DNA of 64,000 bases from Rhodococcoides kyotonense (GTDB lineage: Bacteria > Actinomycetota > Actinomycetes > Mycobacteriales > Mycobacteriaceae): NCBI RefSeq assembly GCF_001645385.1, contig NZ_LVHI01000006.1:62001-126000 (forward strand), written 5' to 3'. The position numbers and the translations under genes were made by a program. Positions within the stretch are counted from its first letter, which is position 1. Every line of letters starts with the position of its first letter. This document shows, piece by piece, positions 1 through 8,957 of this stretch. The notes below the pieces were generated by a model. It was given only the letters and a program-made list of their open reading frames with translations. It was not told the origin of the DNA and did not search any database.

Positions 1-353
1 GCCATCTCGCCGTATGTGACGCGACTCACTCCTGTGCGGTGGATCACCGACGCGAGTACGACGCCGAATCCCAGCGTGAATACCAACGGAGCATGAACGC
101 CGGGGACGTAGCCGAACGGAAGCGCGCCCAGCGAAAATGCAAGAGCGCGAGTCAGATATGTGGGGTGCCTGAGTCCGATGTAAGCTCCCACCGCAAGCCC
201 GACGAGGGCGAAAGCACCCAGTTTTCCTGGCGTTCCACCGACGATCATCAAGAATGTAACGAACAACGGGACGACGACGATCACAGCCGCGTCAACACGT
301 TTCGAGATGTTCATGGGCACTGATGTTGTCACGCTTTCATCCGGTCGCAACAT
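1..353 (-). CDS. Polytopic membrane protein, possible O-antigen ligase/polymerase-like (partial)
   Basis: The minus strand is open from the window edge to about 353 and encodes a hydrophobic N-terminus with at least three membrane segments (around VVVPLFVTFLMIVGG, AFALVGLAVGAYIGL and LVFTLGFGVVLASVI). The C-terminal part lies outside the window. Two in-frame ATG codons (353 and 314) are possible starts and neither has a clear ribosome binding site. The gene diverges from the co-polymerase/kinase gene. That context and the hydrophobicity pattern suggest an O-antigen ligase or polymerase, but no family motif is visible in this fragment, so the function is inferred from context only. Confidence 0.5.
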   Translation of the reverse strand, partial: MLRPDESVTTSVPMNISKRVDAAVIVVVPLFVTFLMIVGGTPGKLGAFALVGLAVGAYIGLRHPTYLTRALAFSLGALPFGYVPGVHAPLVFTLGFGVVLASVIHRTGVSRVTYGEM

Positions 354-424
354 GTATGTACTGCTGAATTGATCTCTGCACTTTATTCTTTCTGGCGAAC
401 CGGGCAATCGAAGAGGAGCATTTC

Positions 425-1822
425 GTGGAGATGCGAGAGTACGGGCGGATTCTCCGTGCAGGATGGTGGATCGTCGCGATCGCGACGGTGCTCGGCATCG
501 TCGGCGGACTCGTGTACTCGTTCGTCTCGGCGTCGCAGTATCAGGCGTGTGCTCGTCTGTTCGTCACGACCGAGGGTGGTAGCTCGGTCGGCGAGGCCTA
601 TCAGAACAACCTGTTCTCTCAGGAGCGCGTCAACTCGTACGCCGGTCTGGCCACCAGCACTCAGGTCGCGCAGCGCGCAGTGGATCAGTTGCAGCAACCG
701 ATGACGGCGAACGAGTTGCGCGACAAGCTGACTGCGACGCCGCTCGAGAAGACCGTGTTGCTCGACCTCTGTGCCACCGATTCGGATCCGGCCGTCGCCC
801 GCGCACTGACCAACGCCGTCGCGGGTCAGCTGACTCAGGTCGTCCAGGAACTCGAGACGTCGCAGCGCGGCGGAAACCCGGCTGCCGGAGCCACCATCGT
901 CGATCAGGCAGACGTACCGTCGAGCCCAGCCGGCACGGGACTGGTCACCTTGCTGGTCCTCGGCGCAGTCGCAGGTTTCGTCGTCGGCGTCCTCGCTGCG
1001 CTCGCCCGCGGGTTGATGGACCGATCGATTCGCGATCGTCCTCGTGCAGAGGACATTTCGGGCCGCACGGTCATCGGCGGTCTTCCGATCGACCCGGAAC
1101 GACCGTCCACCGCCGTCGCCACATTCAGTCGTATGGGTGAGCCGCTGCGAGCCCTGCGAACCAACATTCGTTTCCTCGGTGCCGGTTCGCCGCCACGGGT
1201 CATCACCGTCACGAGTGGCAGTGCGGGCGAGGGACGTACCTCGACCGCGATCGACCTCGCCGCCGTGATGGCCGAGGCCGGCTACAAGGTTCTGCTCGTC
1301 GGCGGCGACATGCGTACGCCCGAGCTCGCCGATCGCCTCGGGATCGCGCAGACCCGCGGCCTCAGCACCGTACTGTCCGGCGAGCACCGTCCGGACGACG
1401 CCATTCACCGCGATGTCGTCAGCGGTGTCTCCGTGCTGCCTGCGGGCCCGGTGCCACCGAACCCGAGCGAGCTGCTCGGCTCGGACCGCGCTCAGGTTCT
1501 CTTCGAGACGCTGCGCGGCGACTATCGCTACGTCATCGTCGACACGCCTCCGCTGCTCGACGTCACCGACGGTGCAGTTCTCACCGCGCTCGCCGACGGC
1601 GCATTGGTGCTCGCACGCGTCGGCAGCACGACGCGTGACACGCTGCGCCGGACCGTCAAGGTTCTCGGCGGTGTGGGCGCCAACGTCCTCGGAGTGGTGA
1701 CGACGTTCGAGCCCACCCGTCGTCGTGCCGCGACGCACGCGAGAGGTGCTGCGGCACAGACCAAGCCGCAGGCAGCCGACGCTACCTGGGAGGAACCTGC
1801 TTCCTCGTCCAGTAGGGGCTAG
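425..1822 (+). CDS. Polysaccharide co-polymerase (Wzz domain) fused to a divergent BY-kinase/CpsD-type ATPase
   Basis: 465 residues. The Wzz part has membrane segments at about 14-33 and 172-194 flanking a periplasmic domain; a cytoplasmic P-loop domain covers about 235-430. Such proteins control chain length and export of surface polysaccharides at the membrane. The Walker A-like segment is SGSAGEGRTSTA (264-275), with Arg271 where the catalytic Lys is expected. Walker A' reads VGGDMR (292-297), with Gly293 replacing the first Asp. Walker B, VIVDTPP (370-376), is intact. The tail has no tyrosine cluster. The active kinase state is therefore doubtful. GTG at 425 follows GAGGAG at 413-418; ATG 431 is an alternative. 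It is the first gene of an operon running to 9787. Confidence 0.85.
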   Translation: MEMREYGRILRAGWWIVAIATVLGIVGGLVYSFVSASQYQACARLFVTTEGGSSVGEAYQNNLFSQERVNSYAGLATSTQVAQRAVDQLQQPMTANELRDKLTATPLEKTVLLDLCATDSDPAVARALTNAVAGQLTQVVQELETSQRGGNPAAGATIVDQADVPSSPAGTGLVTLLVLGAVAGFVVGVLAALARGLMDRSIRDRPRAEDISGRTVIGGLPIDPERPSTAVATFSRMGEPLRALRTNIRFLGAGSPPRVITVTSGSAGEGRTSTAIDLAAVMAEAGYKVLLVGGDMRTPELADRLGIAQTRGLSTVLSGEHRPDDAIHRDVVSGVSVLPAGPVPPNPSELLGSDRAQVLFETLRGDYRYVIVDTPPLLDVTDGAVLTALADGALVLARVGSTTRDTLRRTVKVLGGVGANVLGVVTTFEPTRRRAATHARGAAAQTKPQAADATWEEPASSSSRG

Positions 1823-1826
1823 ACGC

Positions 1827-3077
1827 ATGCTGCGGTCCACGAGGCCTGCCCGAATCGCGGCGGGGATGTGCGCGGCCCTGTCGTTGGTGGCGGGGTGTGC
1901 CTGGGACGACCAGGTAGTTCTATCGCCCGACGCGGCCACGACGCCCGTCACCGCGACGACGTCGGCTCCCGAGCCTCTACCACCGCCGAACCTGGCTGAT
2001 ACCGGACCCGGTTCGTTGCGCTCGTTCGAGCCGATGGACGACATCGCCGACGACGTGACCGAACTCGGTGCGACGGCAACTCGCGTCGTCTACCGATCGA
2101 CGTCGGGTATCGACGGCAGGGTCACCGACGTGTCCGGCACCGTGCTGATTCCGGGAGGCGCTGCGCCCGAGGGAGGTTGGCCGATCATCTCGTTCGGCCA
2201 CGGCACGACGGGTGTGCTGAACAACTGTGGCCCGTCGGAGTACGCGAACCTCTTGGGCAGCGCGCCGATCGTCGCCGCACTCGTCCTCAACGGGTATGCA
2301 GTGACGATGTCGGACTACCAGGGCCTCGGACTGGGCGGTGACTATCACCCGTACCTCGATTCGAAGACGCTGGGCTACAACATGATCGACGCCGTCCGCG
2401 CGGCGCGGAACTTGGTTCCGACGCTGAGCAACCGGTGGGCCGCGTACGGGGTGTCGCTCGGAGGCATGGCGGCGTGGGCCGCCAGCGACCGTAACGGCGA
2501 GTACGGCGGTGGGCTTGAACTCGTGGGCACCGCGGCCATCGTTCCGGTCTCGGACATGACCGGGCTTGCCGACGCGGCCGCGAACGGAACGTTGACGCGC
2601 GCGCAGTACCCCCTCCTCATGTACGCGCTGCAGGGCCTGTCGATCTCGCATCCCGAGATGAACCTCGACGACTACCGATCCGGTCTGGCCAGGGAGCGGT
2701 GGAACGACTTCATGCAGTGCGTTCCGCCCGGCTCCGACCTGGTCCCGGAACTCGTTGCGGCGCTGCAGCCGTCGGACCTGCGTCCCGTCAGCCGGGAGGC
2801 GACGGATCGACTACGCGGCTGGTTGGCCGGTATGGCTGTGCCGCAGGCGAAGTCGACGTCCCCGCTTCTCGTCATGTACGGATCCGAGGACGACCTCATC
2901 CTCGAGCCGTGGACCGAGAAGGCGCTCGAGCAGGCCTGCGCGTCGGGCGATGTGGTCGAGTACGAACTGCACCGCGGCGAAGGCCACGGCAACCTCGACA
3001 GCACCCGATCGCTGCCGTGGGTCAAGGCACGATTCGCCGGTCAGGACGTCGTCGACACGTGCGAGCTGGATCGATGA
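1827..3077 (+). CDS. LIP-family secretory lipase/esterase lipoprotein (copy 1)
   Basis: 416 residues, alpha/beta-hydrolase of the secretory lipase family. A lipoprotein signal ends in LVAGC (Cys24), so the enzyme should be anchored outside the membrane. FGHGTTG (123-129) is the oxyanion region. The nucleophile is probably Ser210 in GVSLG, with an acidic residue in YGSEDD (351-356) and His387 in GEGHGNLD. The start, four bases after the kinase stop, gives the signal peptide; a longer upstream reading lacks one. Two paralogues lie in the same operon at 3742 and 7764. This copy has GVSLG where the others have GGSQG. The substrate is unknown; acyl groups on envelope lipids or polysaccharide are plausible. 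Confidence 0.85.
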   Translation: MLRSTRPARIAAGMCAALSLVAGCAWDDQVVLSPDAATTPVTATTSAPEPLPPPNLADTGPGSLRSFEPMDDIADDVTELGATATRVVYRSTSGIDGRVTDVSGTVLIPGGAAPEGGWPIISFGHGTTGVLNNCGPSEYANLLGSAPIVAALVLNGYAVTMSDYQGLGLGGDYHPYLDSKTLGYNMIDAVRAARNLVPTLSNRWAAYGVSLGGMAAWAASDRNGEYGGGLELVGTAAIVPVSDMTGLADAAANGTLTRAQYPLLMYALQGLSISHPEMNLDDYRSGLARERWNDFMQCVPPGSDLVPELVAALQPSDLRPVSREATDRLRGWLAGMAVPQAKSTSPLLVMYGSEDDLILEPWTEKALEQACASGDVVEYELHRGEGHGNLDSTRSLPWVKARFAGQDVVDTCELDR

Positions 3078-3745
3078 TCGCGCCGACCGGGGTGCCACGG
3101 CTGAAGGATTACGGCCGGATGCTACGTGCCTCGTGGTCGCTGATCCTCGCCGCGACGGTACTGAGTCTGGCAGGTGCATGGCTCGCCACTTCGCTTGTCG
3201 CACCGTCCTACACGGCGTCGACGCGTGTGTTCGTCACCGCGCCGGGTCCGACGACGACGCGAGCCGCGCAAGAAGGCAACCGAAGTTCGATGATGCGCGT
3301 CGAAAGCTACGTGCAGTTGACGGCCAGCGAGCAGGTGCTGAGGCGCGTCATCGTCGAACTGGGTCTGGCGATGGGGCCGGACGAGCTGAAGCAGGACGTC
3401 GTCGTCAGCCCTGTGCCGGCGTCCGCGCTGTTCGACATCACGGCGGTCGCCGAGTCCGGAGAGCAAGCCCGAGACATCGCGAATGCGTTGGCCACGAATC
3501 TGATTCAACTGGTCGAGGAGATCGACCTGGGTGCGAACGGACCGGTGTCGAACGTGACGCTGATCGACGCGGCTGCCGTGCCCGAGGAGGAGGAGACTCT
3601 CGTCGGCAATCTGATCGTCGGCGGGGGAATGGGATTCGTCGTCAGCTGTGTCCTGGTGATCGCGTCGGGGGTGTGGCGTGATGCCGTCGATCACCGTGAC
3701 GAAGTGGAGCACATCTTCGAAGAGGTGGGGGTACCGAGACGATGA
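3074..3745 (+). CDS. Wzz-type polysaccharide co-polymerase without kinase domain
   Basis: 223 residues, starting at an ATGA overlap with the lipase stop. Membrane segments at about 20-40 and 180-200 flank a periplasmic helical domain, matching the N-terminal half of the first operon gene (shared pattern: YGRMLRASW, then an ATVLSLAG-like TM1, then ASTRVFVTAP). It ends shortly after TM2 with a short acidic cytoplasmic tail and has no P-loop. It probably modulates polymer length or export with the larger protein. Split Wzz and kinase polypeptides are known in Gram-positive bacteria, but here a full-length fusion is also present. Confidence 0.8.
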   Translation: MIAPTGVPRLKDYGRMLRASWSLILAATVLSLAGAWLATSLVAPSYTASTRVFVTAPGPTTTRAAQEGNRSSMMRVESYVQLTASEQVLRRVIVELGLAMGPDELKQDVVVSPVPASALFDITAVAESGEQARDIANALATNLIQLVEEIDLGANGPVSNVTLIDAAAVPEEEETLVGNLIVGGGMGFVVSCVLVIASGVWRDAVDHRDEVEHIFEEVGVPRR

Positions 3746-4959
3746 GGCATCTACGACGCGTCGGCGGGGCGTGCGCACTGTCCGCTGTCCTGGTGGCGGG
3801 CGCATGTTCCGATGAGTCTCCAGCGCAACCCGATTCGGCTGCGCTGGGTGGAACGCTGACGGCCGACTACTCCGGCGACGGACCGGGTTCGCTCGTCAGC
3901 GCCGACGATCTCCTGACCGTCGATCGCCGGCTCAGCGGAATCTCGTCGACCGTGGCGCGCGTGGTGTACCGATCGACGTCGGGTGTCGACGGTTCGGCCA
4001 CGGAAGTGTCGGGCACGATCTTCGCGCCGGAGGGGGACGCCCCCGACGGCGGGTGGCCGATCATCGCGTACGGCCACGGCACGACGGGTGTGCAACCGGA
4101 CTGCGCGCCGTCGACCGATCCGGAACTGCTGGGCAGCTCGCCGATCGTCACCGCACTCGTGCGGTCCGGCTACGTCGTCGCGGTCTCGGACTACCAGGGT
4201 CTCGGGCTCGACTCGTCGTATCACCCGTATCTGGATGCCACGACCGCCGCGAACAACCTGATCGACTCGGTACGCGCCGCGCAGAAGCTGGTCCCGGACG
4301 CGTCGGATCGGTGGGCGTCGTTCGGCGGCTCGCAGGGCGGCCAAGCTACTTGGGCTGCAAACGAACTCGCAGGCACTTACGGCGACGGTCTCGAAATGGT
4401 GGGTTCGGTCAGCTTGGTTCCCGCGGCGGACATCACCGGCCTCGCACGGGCCGCGGCCGACGGCACGTTGACCGCGGACCAGAAACCGCTGCTGCAGTGG
4501 GTGCTCGTCGGTCTGGCCGAGTCGCACCCCGAGATCGATCTCGACGACTATCGCCGCGGCATCGTCGCCGAACGGTGGGACGAATTGTCCGCGTGCGGTG
4601 GACCTCTCGCCGCAGACCGGACGGAGCTGGCCGCGCAGATCGACGACGACGACCTGAGGCCGGCCACCCCCGAAGCGGAACGAGCCCTCGAAGGCTATCT
4701 ACGCGAGATGAGTCTCCCCAGAACCCGTTCGGCGGCACCGATGTTGGTGATCTACGGCGGACAGGACTCGCTCATCACGCAGTCGTGGACGGACGGTGCC
4801 ATCGCCGCAGCATGTGCGGCGGGGGACACCGTCGAATCGCTTCTCCAACCGAATGCAGGCCACGCAGACATCGACGGAGCTGCTGCGTTCCCGTGGATCA
4901 CCGCACGCTTCGCGGGCACACCGGCCGTCAGTACCTGCCCAGCACCGCCACAACCGTAA
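3742..4959 (+). CDS. LIP-family secretory lipase/esterase lipoprotein (copy 2)
   Basis: 405 residues; ATGA overlap with the preceding co-polymerase. The N-terminus MRHLRR is followed by a hydrophobic segment ending VAGAC (Cys22), a slightly unusual lipobox. The fold is the same as in the copies at 1827 and 7764: the GHGTTG oxyanion region (111-116), nucleophile Ser197 in GGSQGG, an acidic residue in YGGQDSLI and a C-terminal His in NAGHADID. Its position between co-polymerase and acyltransferase points to extracellular removal or exchange of acyl groups on an envelope polymer. The true substrate cannot be read from sequence. Confidence 0.85.
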   Translation: MRHLRRVGGACALSAVLVAGACSDESPAQPDSAALGGTLTADYSGDGPGSLVSADDLLTVDRRLSGISSTVARVVYRSTSGVDGSATEVSGTIFAPEGDAPDGGWPIIAYGHGTTGVQPDCAPSTDPELLGSSPIVTALVRSGYVVAVSDYQGLGLDSSYHPYLDATTAANNLIDSVRAAQKLVPDASDRWASFGGSQGGQATWAANELAGTYGDGLEMVGSVSLVPAADITGLARAAADGTLTADQKPLLQWVLVGLAESHPEIDLDDYRRGIVAERWDELSACGGPLAADRTELAAQIDDDDLRPATPEAERALEGYLREMSLPRTRSAAPMLVIYGGQDSLITQSWTDGAIAAACAAGDTVESLLQPNAGHADIDGAAAFPWITARFAGTPAVSTCPAPPQP

Positions 4960-4969
4960 GGCGAAGACG

Positions 4970-6226
4970 ATGACCGCAACTCCCGACAGGACGGCCGCTG
5001 CCGCTACCGAGCCGGCGTCCACCGACAAGCGCCCGGCCCGCATCCTCGGACTCGACGGGCCGCGCGGTATCGCATGCCTGATGGTGCTCGCGGTGCACGT
5101 GGGCGGACACAACAGCCCGCAGACGGTCGCGACGTTCAAACTGGGTCTGCTCGGTCAGGGTCTCGTGTTCTTCTTCGCACTGTCGGGCTTCCTGATCTTC
5201 CTGCCGATGGTGCGACGGCTGTTCGCCGGAAAGCCGATGCCCGACACCAAGAGCTACGCGGTACATCGCATCCTGCGTGTGTTCCCGGCGTACATCGTGA
5301 TCTTCCTGCTGTGCAGTGTCGTGCTCCGTGCGGTCTTCGTCGAGAACGCTGCCGTCGCCGAACGGCACTTCACCGACGCGGGGCTCGGCATGCTGACCGA
5401 TCCGCTCGCACTGCTGGCGAACCTGACGCTCGTGCACTCCTACATTCCGCAGTACCTGCAGACCGGTATCAACCCGTCGTGGTCGCTGTCCCTCGAGTTC
5501 GCGTTCTACATCGCGTTGCCGCTCCTCGCTGCGATCTCGTTCTACCTACGGGGGCGCACGAACATCCCTGCACCCGTACTCGCCCTCATCCCGGTGGGGG
5601 CGATGTTCGTCATCGGCCTCACCGGCAAGCTGTACACGCAGAGCCGGGTGGAGGCGTCGGGAATCACGGATCCGTTGCTGCTGGACTGGGGCCCCAACGA
5701 GATCGCCGTCCTGAGCCGTAGCTTCTGGTCGCTCGCCGACAACTTCACGTACGGCATGCTCGTCGCCGTCGTGTTCGTGGCCATCGAGCGCGGAGTCATG
5801 AAGGGCCGCTTCGTCACTCGAATGCGGTGGTGGGCTTTCGTGGGGATGATCCCCGCGGCTGCCCTGTCGCTGAAGCTGATCGACGACAACTCTCGCTGGC
5901 AGAGCACGTTCGTCGCCATCGGGTCCGCCCTGCTGATCCTGTTCATCATCGTGCCGCTGGCACGCGGTCAGAGGTCGAAGTTCGCCGAACTCGCGGATTG
6001 GGCTCCGCTGAGCTACATCGGCACCATCTCGCTCAGTGTCTACCTGTGGCACTTCCCGATTCTGATCATGGTCGGACGGTTCGGCTGGATGGCAGGCGAC
6101 AGTCCGGCAGGCATGCTGTGGAACTTCGCGGTGGTGACGGTCGTCAGCATCGTCTTCGGCACCGTCACCTACCGGCTCGTGGAGAAGCCGGCGCTGACGT
6201 TGGCCCGTCGATACAAGTCCACGTGA
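4970..6226 (+). CDS. Membrane O-acyltransferase (acyltransferase-3/OafA-like)
   Basis: 418 residues with about ten membrane helices. The N-terminal LDGPRGIACLMVLAVHVGG carries the family pattern (R-G-x-A-x-x-x-V-x-x-x-H), with the conserved His in the first helix, and SWSLSLEFAFY matches the second conserved block. Acyltransferase-3 enzymes move acetyl or other acyl groups across the membrane onto surface sugars. ATG 4970 is ten bases after the lipase stop; a longer reading from 4796 is only the lipase in another frame. Together with three lipases and a SASA esterase it suggests a cycle of polymer acylation and deacylation. Confidence 0.88.
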   Translation: MTATPDRTAAAATEPASTDKRPARILGLDGPRGIACLMVLAVHVGGHNSPQTVATFKLGLLGQGLVFFFALSGFLIFLPMVRRLFAGKPMPDTKSYAVHRILRVFPAYIVIFLLCSVVLRAVFVENAAVAERHFTDAGLGMLTDPLALLANLTLVHSYIPQYLQTGINPSWSLSLEFAFYIALPLLAAISFYLRGRTNIPAPVLALIPVGAMFVIGLTGKLYTQSRVEASGITDPLLLDWGPNEIAVLSRSFWSLADNFTYGMLVAVVFVAIERGVMKGRFVTRMRWWAFVGMIPAAALSLKLIDDNSRWQSTFVAIGSALLILFIIVPLARGQRSKFAELADWAPLSYIGTISLSVYLWHFPILIMVGRFGWMAGDSPAGMLWNFAVVTVVSIVFGTVTYRLVEKPALTLARRYKST

Positions 6227-7365
6227 GGCGACTGCTTCTCGTGGCGCTCGCCGGTATGCTGCTGGCCGGATGCGGGTCGGCACCCGCCGTGCAGCAGAAC
6301 CCGCTCGTGCTCGACGGACCGAGCATCCCGGACCCCGGCCCCTCCGCTCCGGTTCCGTTGAAGCCCATCGGGTTCACCGGCGGCGCACCCCTGTTGTGGG
6401 CGAGTGAGGACGAGCTCGACCGCAGTCTCGACGCGGTGGCGGCATCCGGATCGACGCGCCTACGCCTCGACATGGCGTGGCCTCTGCTCGAACCCCAACC
6501 GGGAGTGCAGGTCTGGGGGCCGACGGACCGCGTCGTCGATGCGGCCCTCGCCCGCGGTATCGAAGTGCTCGCCATTCTCGATTACACACCCGCATGGGCT
6601 GCTGCCGATCCGTCGCTCGGACTCACGAGCAAGCCGGCGTCGGCGCAGGAGTACGGTCACTACGCGGGTCAAGTGGCACAGCACTTCTCGGGTCGCGTCC
6701 ACCACTACGAGATCTGGAACGAGCCGAACGGCAAGGTGTTCTTCGCGCCCTGGGCCGACCCCGAACTGTATGCCGACATGCTGCGGGAAGCGTACACGCA
6801 GATCAAAGCCGTCGACCCGGACGCGATGGTCATCGGCGGTGCGATCGGGGCCGTCGGTGACAACGAGAACACGATGAACGGCCTGACATTCCTGAAACGG
6901 ATGTACGCAGCTGGGGCACAAGGCTATTTCGACGCCCTGTCCGTGCATCCGTACTCGTACCCGGGAACGCTGGTCGGGACCGAATCGATTCCCGACGGCG
7001 CGTTGCGGATGATCGCCGACATCCGTCGCCACATGCTCACGCACGGTGACGACCAGAGGCAGATCTGGGCTACCGAGTTCGGCTCACCCACGGATGTGGG
7101 TGCCGGAATCACCGAGGACCGTCAGGGCGAGTTGATGACGTCGTTCATCCACGAATGGAGTCAGCTGTCGTTCGCTGGACCGATGTACGTGCACGAGATT
7201 CGCGATCGGCTGGCCGGCTCGGACAATCCGGAGGACAACTTCGGGGTTCTGCACCGTGATTTCACTCCGAAGCCGGCGTACACCGCACTGACCTCGGCCA
7301 TCGAGTCGGGCATGCTCGACGATCCGGACTATCTGGCCATGAACGCTGTGGCGCAGAGCATTTAG
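6223..7365 (+). CDS. Glycoside hydrolase (clan GH-A type) lipoprotein
   Basis: 380 residues; GTG start in a GTGA overlap with the acyltransferase. The signal ends LLAGC (Cys17), so the enzyme is probably surface-anchored. The TIM-barrel glycosidase shows the acid/base Glu167 in EIWNEPN and the likely nucleophile Glu285 in WATEFGSP, with SVHPYSYP between them, as in GH5/GH39-like enzymes. It probably trims or degrades the polysaccharide made by the locus. The gene ends at a TAG (7363-7365), and the same frame continues uninterrupted into an LGFP-repeat segment, so the full protein may once have been about 134 residues longer. Confidence 0.82.
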   Translation: MRRLLLVALAGMLLAGCGSAPAVQQNPLVLDGPSIPDPGPSAPVPLKPIGFTGGAPLLWASEDELDRSLDAVAASGSTRLRLDMAWPLLEPQPGVQVWGPTDRVVDAALARGIEVLAILDYTPAWAAADPSLGLTSKPASAQEYGHYAGQVAQHFSGRVHHYEIWNEPNGKVFFAPWADPELYADMLREAYTQIKAVDPDAMVIGGAIGAVGDNENTMNGLTFLKRMYAAGAQGYFDALSVHPYSYPGTLVGTESIPDGALRMIADIRRHMLTHGDDQRQIWATEFGSPTDVGAGITEDRQGELMTSFIHEWSQLSFAGPMYVHEIRDRLAGSDNPEDNFGVLHRDFTPKPAYTALTSAIESGMLDDPDYLAMNAVAQSI

Positions 7366-7380
7366 TCACTCGGTGAGTCG

Positions 7381-7767
7381 TTGACTCCGGTGTATCCGGG
7401 GCACGATCGCATCGGCAGGCCTTACGTGGCGCAGGAATTCGCCGGTGGTGTGTTGTTCCGCTCGGCGAACGGTTTCGCGATGTCTCCGAATCAGGTGGCG
7501 TCGGCTGTTCTGGCGTCCGGTTTTCTGCCGGCAGGGCCGTACGTGCAGGGCATGCAGCAGTTGGACGCCGACGGCGGTGCCCGCGTGTTCCATTCGGAGC
7601 GAACGGGTGTGCACGTGGTGCGCGGTGCGATTCTCGACGCGTGGACGCCGGAGATCGGTTATCCCACGTCGGAGGAGTACCAGGACGGTACCGGTCGGGT
7701 GACCGACTTCGAATTCGGCCGCATCCGGTGGGAAGTCGACTCGGGAGCGCAGGTGCTGGCGCGATGA
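7381..7767 (+). pseudogene. LGFP-repeat cell-wall-binding segment in frame behind the hydrolase stop
   Basis: 128 residues from a TTG codon. The segments FAGGVLFRS, TGVHVVRGAILDAW, IGYPTSEE and FEFGRIRW match LGFP repeats, which bind mycolyl-arabinogalactan or peptidoglycan walls in Mycobacteriales. There is no signal peptide and only a weak GGTGAG (7372-7377) before the TTG. The reading frame is identical to that of the upstream hydrolase, separated by one amber codon with open sense codons (SLGES) following. It may be the severed wall-anchoring tail of the hydrolase, a readthrough extension, or a poorly initiated separate gene. It overlaps the next lipase by ATGA. Confidence 0.6.
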
Positions 7768-8957
7768 GACTCAAACTTGTTGCTGCGCTGTCCCTGTCGC
7801 TCCTGTTGGCGGGCTGCGCCGCCACCCCGTCGCTGTTCGCCGTCCCGGGGATCGCCGCGTTCGCGCTCCGGGACAGACCGTCGGAGCCGATCGAGATCGC
7901 GGAGAACGGCACGGGCCCGGGCTCGATCGTCAGCGCCGAGACGATGCCGAATCTTCCGTGGAGCGTCACTCGGTCCGGACTGAACGCGGCGCGGGTGGTC
8001 TACCGAAGTGTCGGCGATGTCGAGGTCTCCGGCAGCATGTTCACCCCTACCGGGGACGCCCCCGACGGAGGCTGGCCCGTCATCTCGTTCGGCCACGGCA
8101 CGACGGGGATCGACGAGGCGTGCGGTCCGTCGCTGTCGTCCGACCTGCTCGGCGTGGCGCCGCTCGTCGCGGGATACACCGCGGCCGGATTCGCCGTCGC
8201 CATCACCGATTACGAGGGTCTAGGGCATCCCGGTGTGCACCCGTACCTGGACAACATCGCAGCGGGCTACAACATGATCGACGCGGTTCGTGCGCTCGGG
8301 CACGTGTTTCCGAACGTGTCCAGCCGGTGGGTCGCCTTCGGTGGCTCACAGGGCGGCGGTGCAGCGTGGGCGGCCAACGAACAGGCCGGGTACGCACCGG
8401 AATTGGAGATGCTCGGATCGGTGAGCCTCGCTCCAGGAGCCAACATGGCAGGGTTGGTCGACAAGGCGCAACGAGGAACTCTGACCGCTGATCAGGCTCC
8501 GCTTCTGCAGTGGGTTCTGGAGTCACTGTCGAGAAAGCTACCGGGCCTGGACCTGGACCTCTACCGCAGTGGCAACGTCGCCGCGGACTGGGACGCACTG
8601 AGCGCGTGCACCCCGGACGGGGCGTCGGCGCGCAGTGAGGCGGCGAAGCGGATCGGTCCGACGGACCTGGCGCCGAAGACCGAGGATGCGGCCGGACTGT
8701 TGCGCTACTTCCTCGACGAGATGTCCGTCCCGCAGCAGGGTGCCACTGCTCCGATGCTCGTGGTGTACGGCGACGCGGATACGTACATCGATGCGGTTTG
8801 GACGGACGAAGCCGTGAGAAGGGCGTGTGCGCTGGGAGATACCGTCGCGATCGATCGACAGCCGGGAAAGGGACACGGCGACGTCGACGGCACTGCGGTG
8901 AACCACTGGATCGGTGAACGATTCGCCGACGAACCCGCCGTCGACGATTGCAAGTGA
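7764..8957 (+). CDS. LIP-family secretory lipase/esterase lipoprotein (copy 3)
   Basis: 397 residues, starting at an ATGA overlap with the LGFP segment. The lipoprotein signal ends LLLAGC (Cys18). GHGTTG (110-115), nucleophile Ser195 in GGSQGG, an acidic residue in VYGDADTYI and His in GKGHGDVD complete the likely catalytic set. The spacing of conserved blocks is nearly the same as in copies 1 and 2, so all three probably arose by duplication within this locus. The next gene begins in a GTGA overlap, indicating translational coupling. Confidence 0.85.
   Translation: MRLKLVAALSLSLLLAGCAATPSLFAVPGIAAFALRDRPSEPIEIAENGTGPGSIVSAETMPNLPWSVTRSGLNAARVVYRSVGDVEVSGSMFTPTGDAPDGGWPVISFGHGTTGIDEACGPSLSSDLLGVAPLVAGYTAAGFAVAITDYEGLGHPGVHPYLDNIAAGYNMIDAVRALGHVFPNVSSRWVAFGGSQGGGAAWAANEQAGYAPELEMLGSVSLAPGANMAGLVDKAQRGTLTADQAPLLQWVLESLSRKLPGLDLDLYRSGNVAADWDALSACTPDGASARSEAAKRIGPTDLAPKTEDAAGLLRYFLDEMSVPQQGATAPMLVVYGDADTYIDAVWTDEAVRRACALGDTVAIDRQPGKGHGDVDGTAVNHWIGERFADEPAVDDCK

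Noticed and set aside
39..323. Plus-strand open frame at the left edge
   Set aside because: It is hydrophilic, with runs of D and R, and is antisense to a clearly hydrophobic membrane protein with coding bias.
383..2044. Long minus-strand frame of 553 residues
   Set aside because: Arg/Gly/Asp-rich shadow of the co-polymerase/kinase and lipase genes, a usual effect of high GC.
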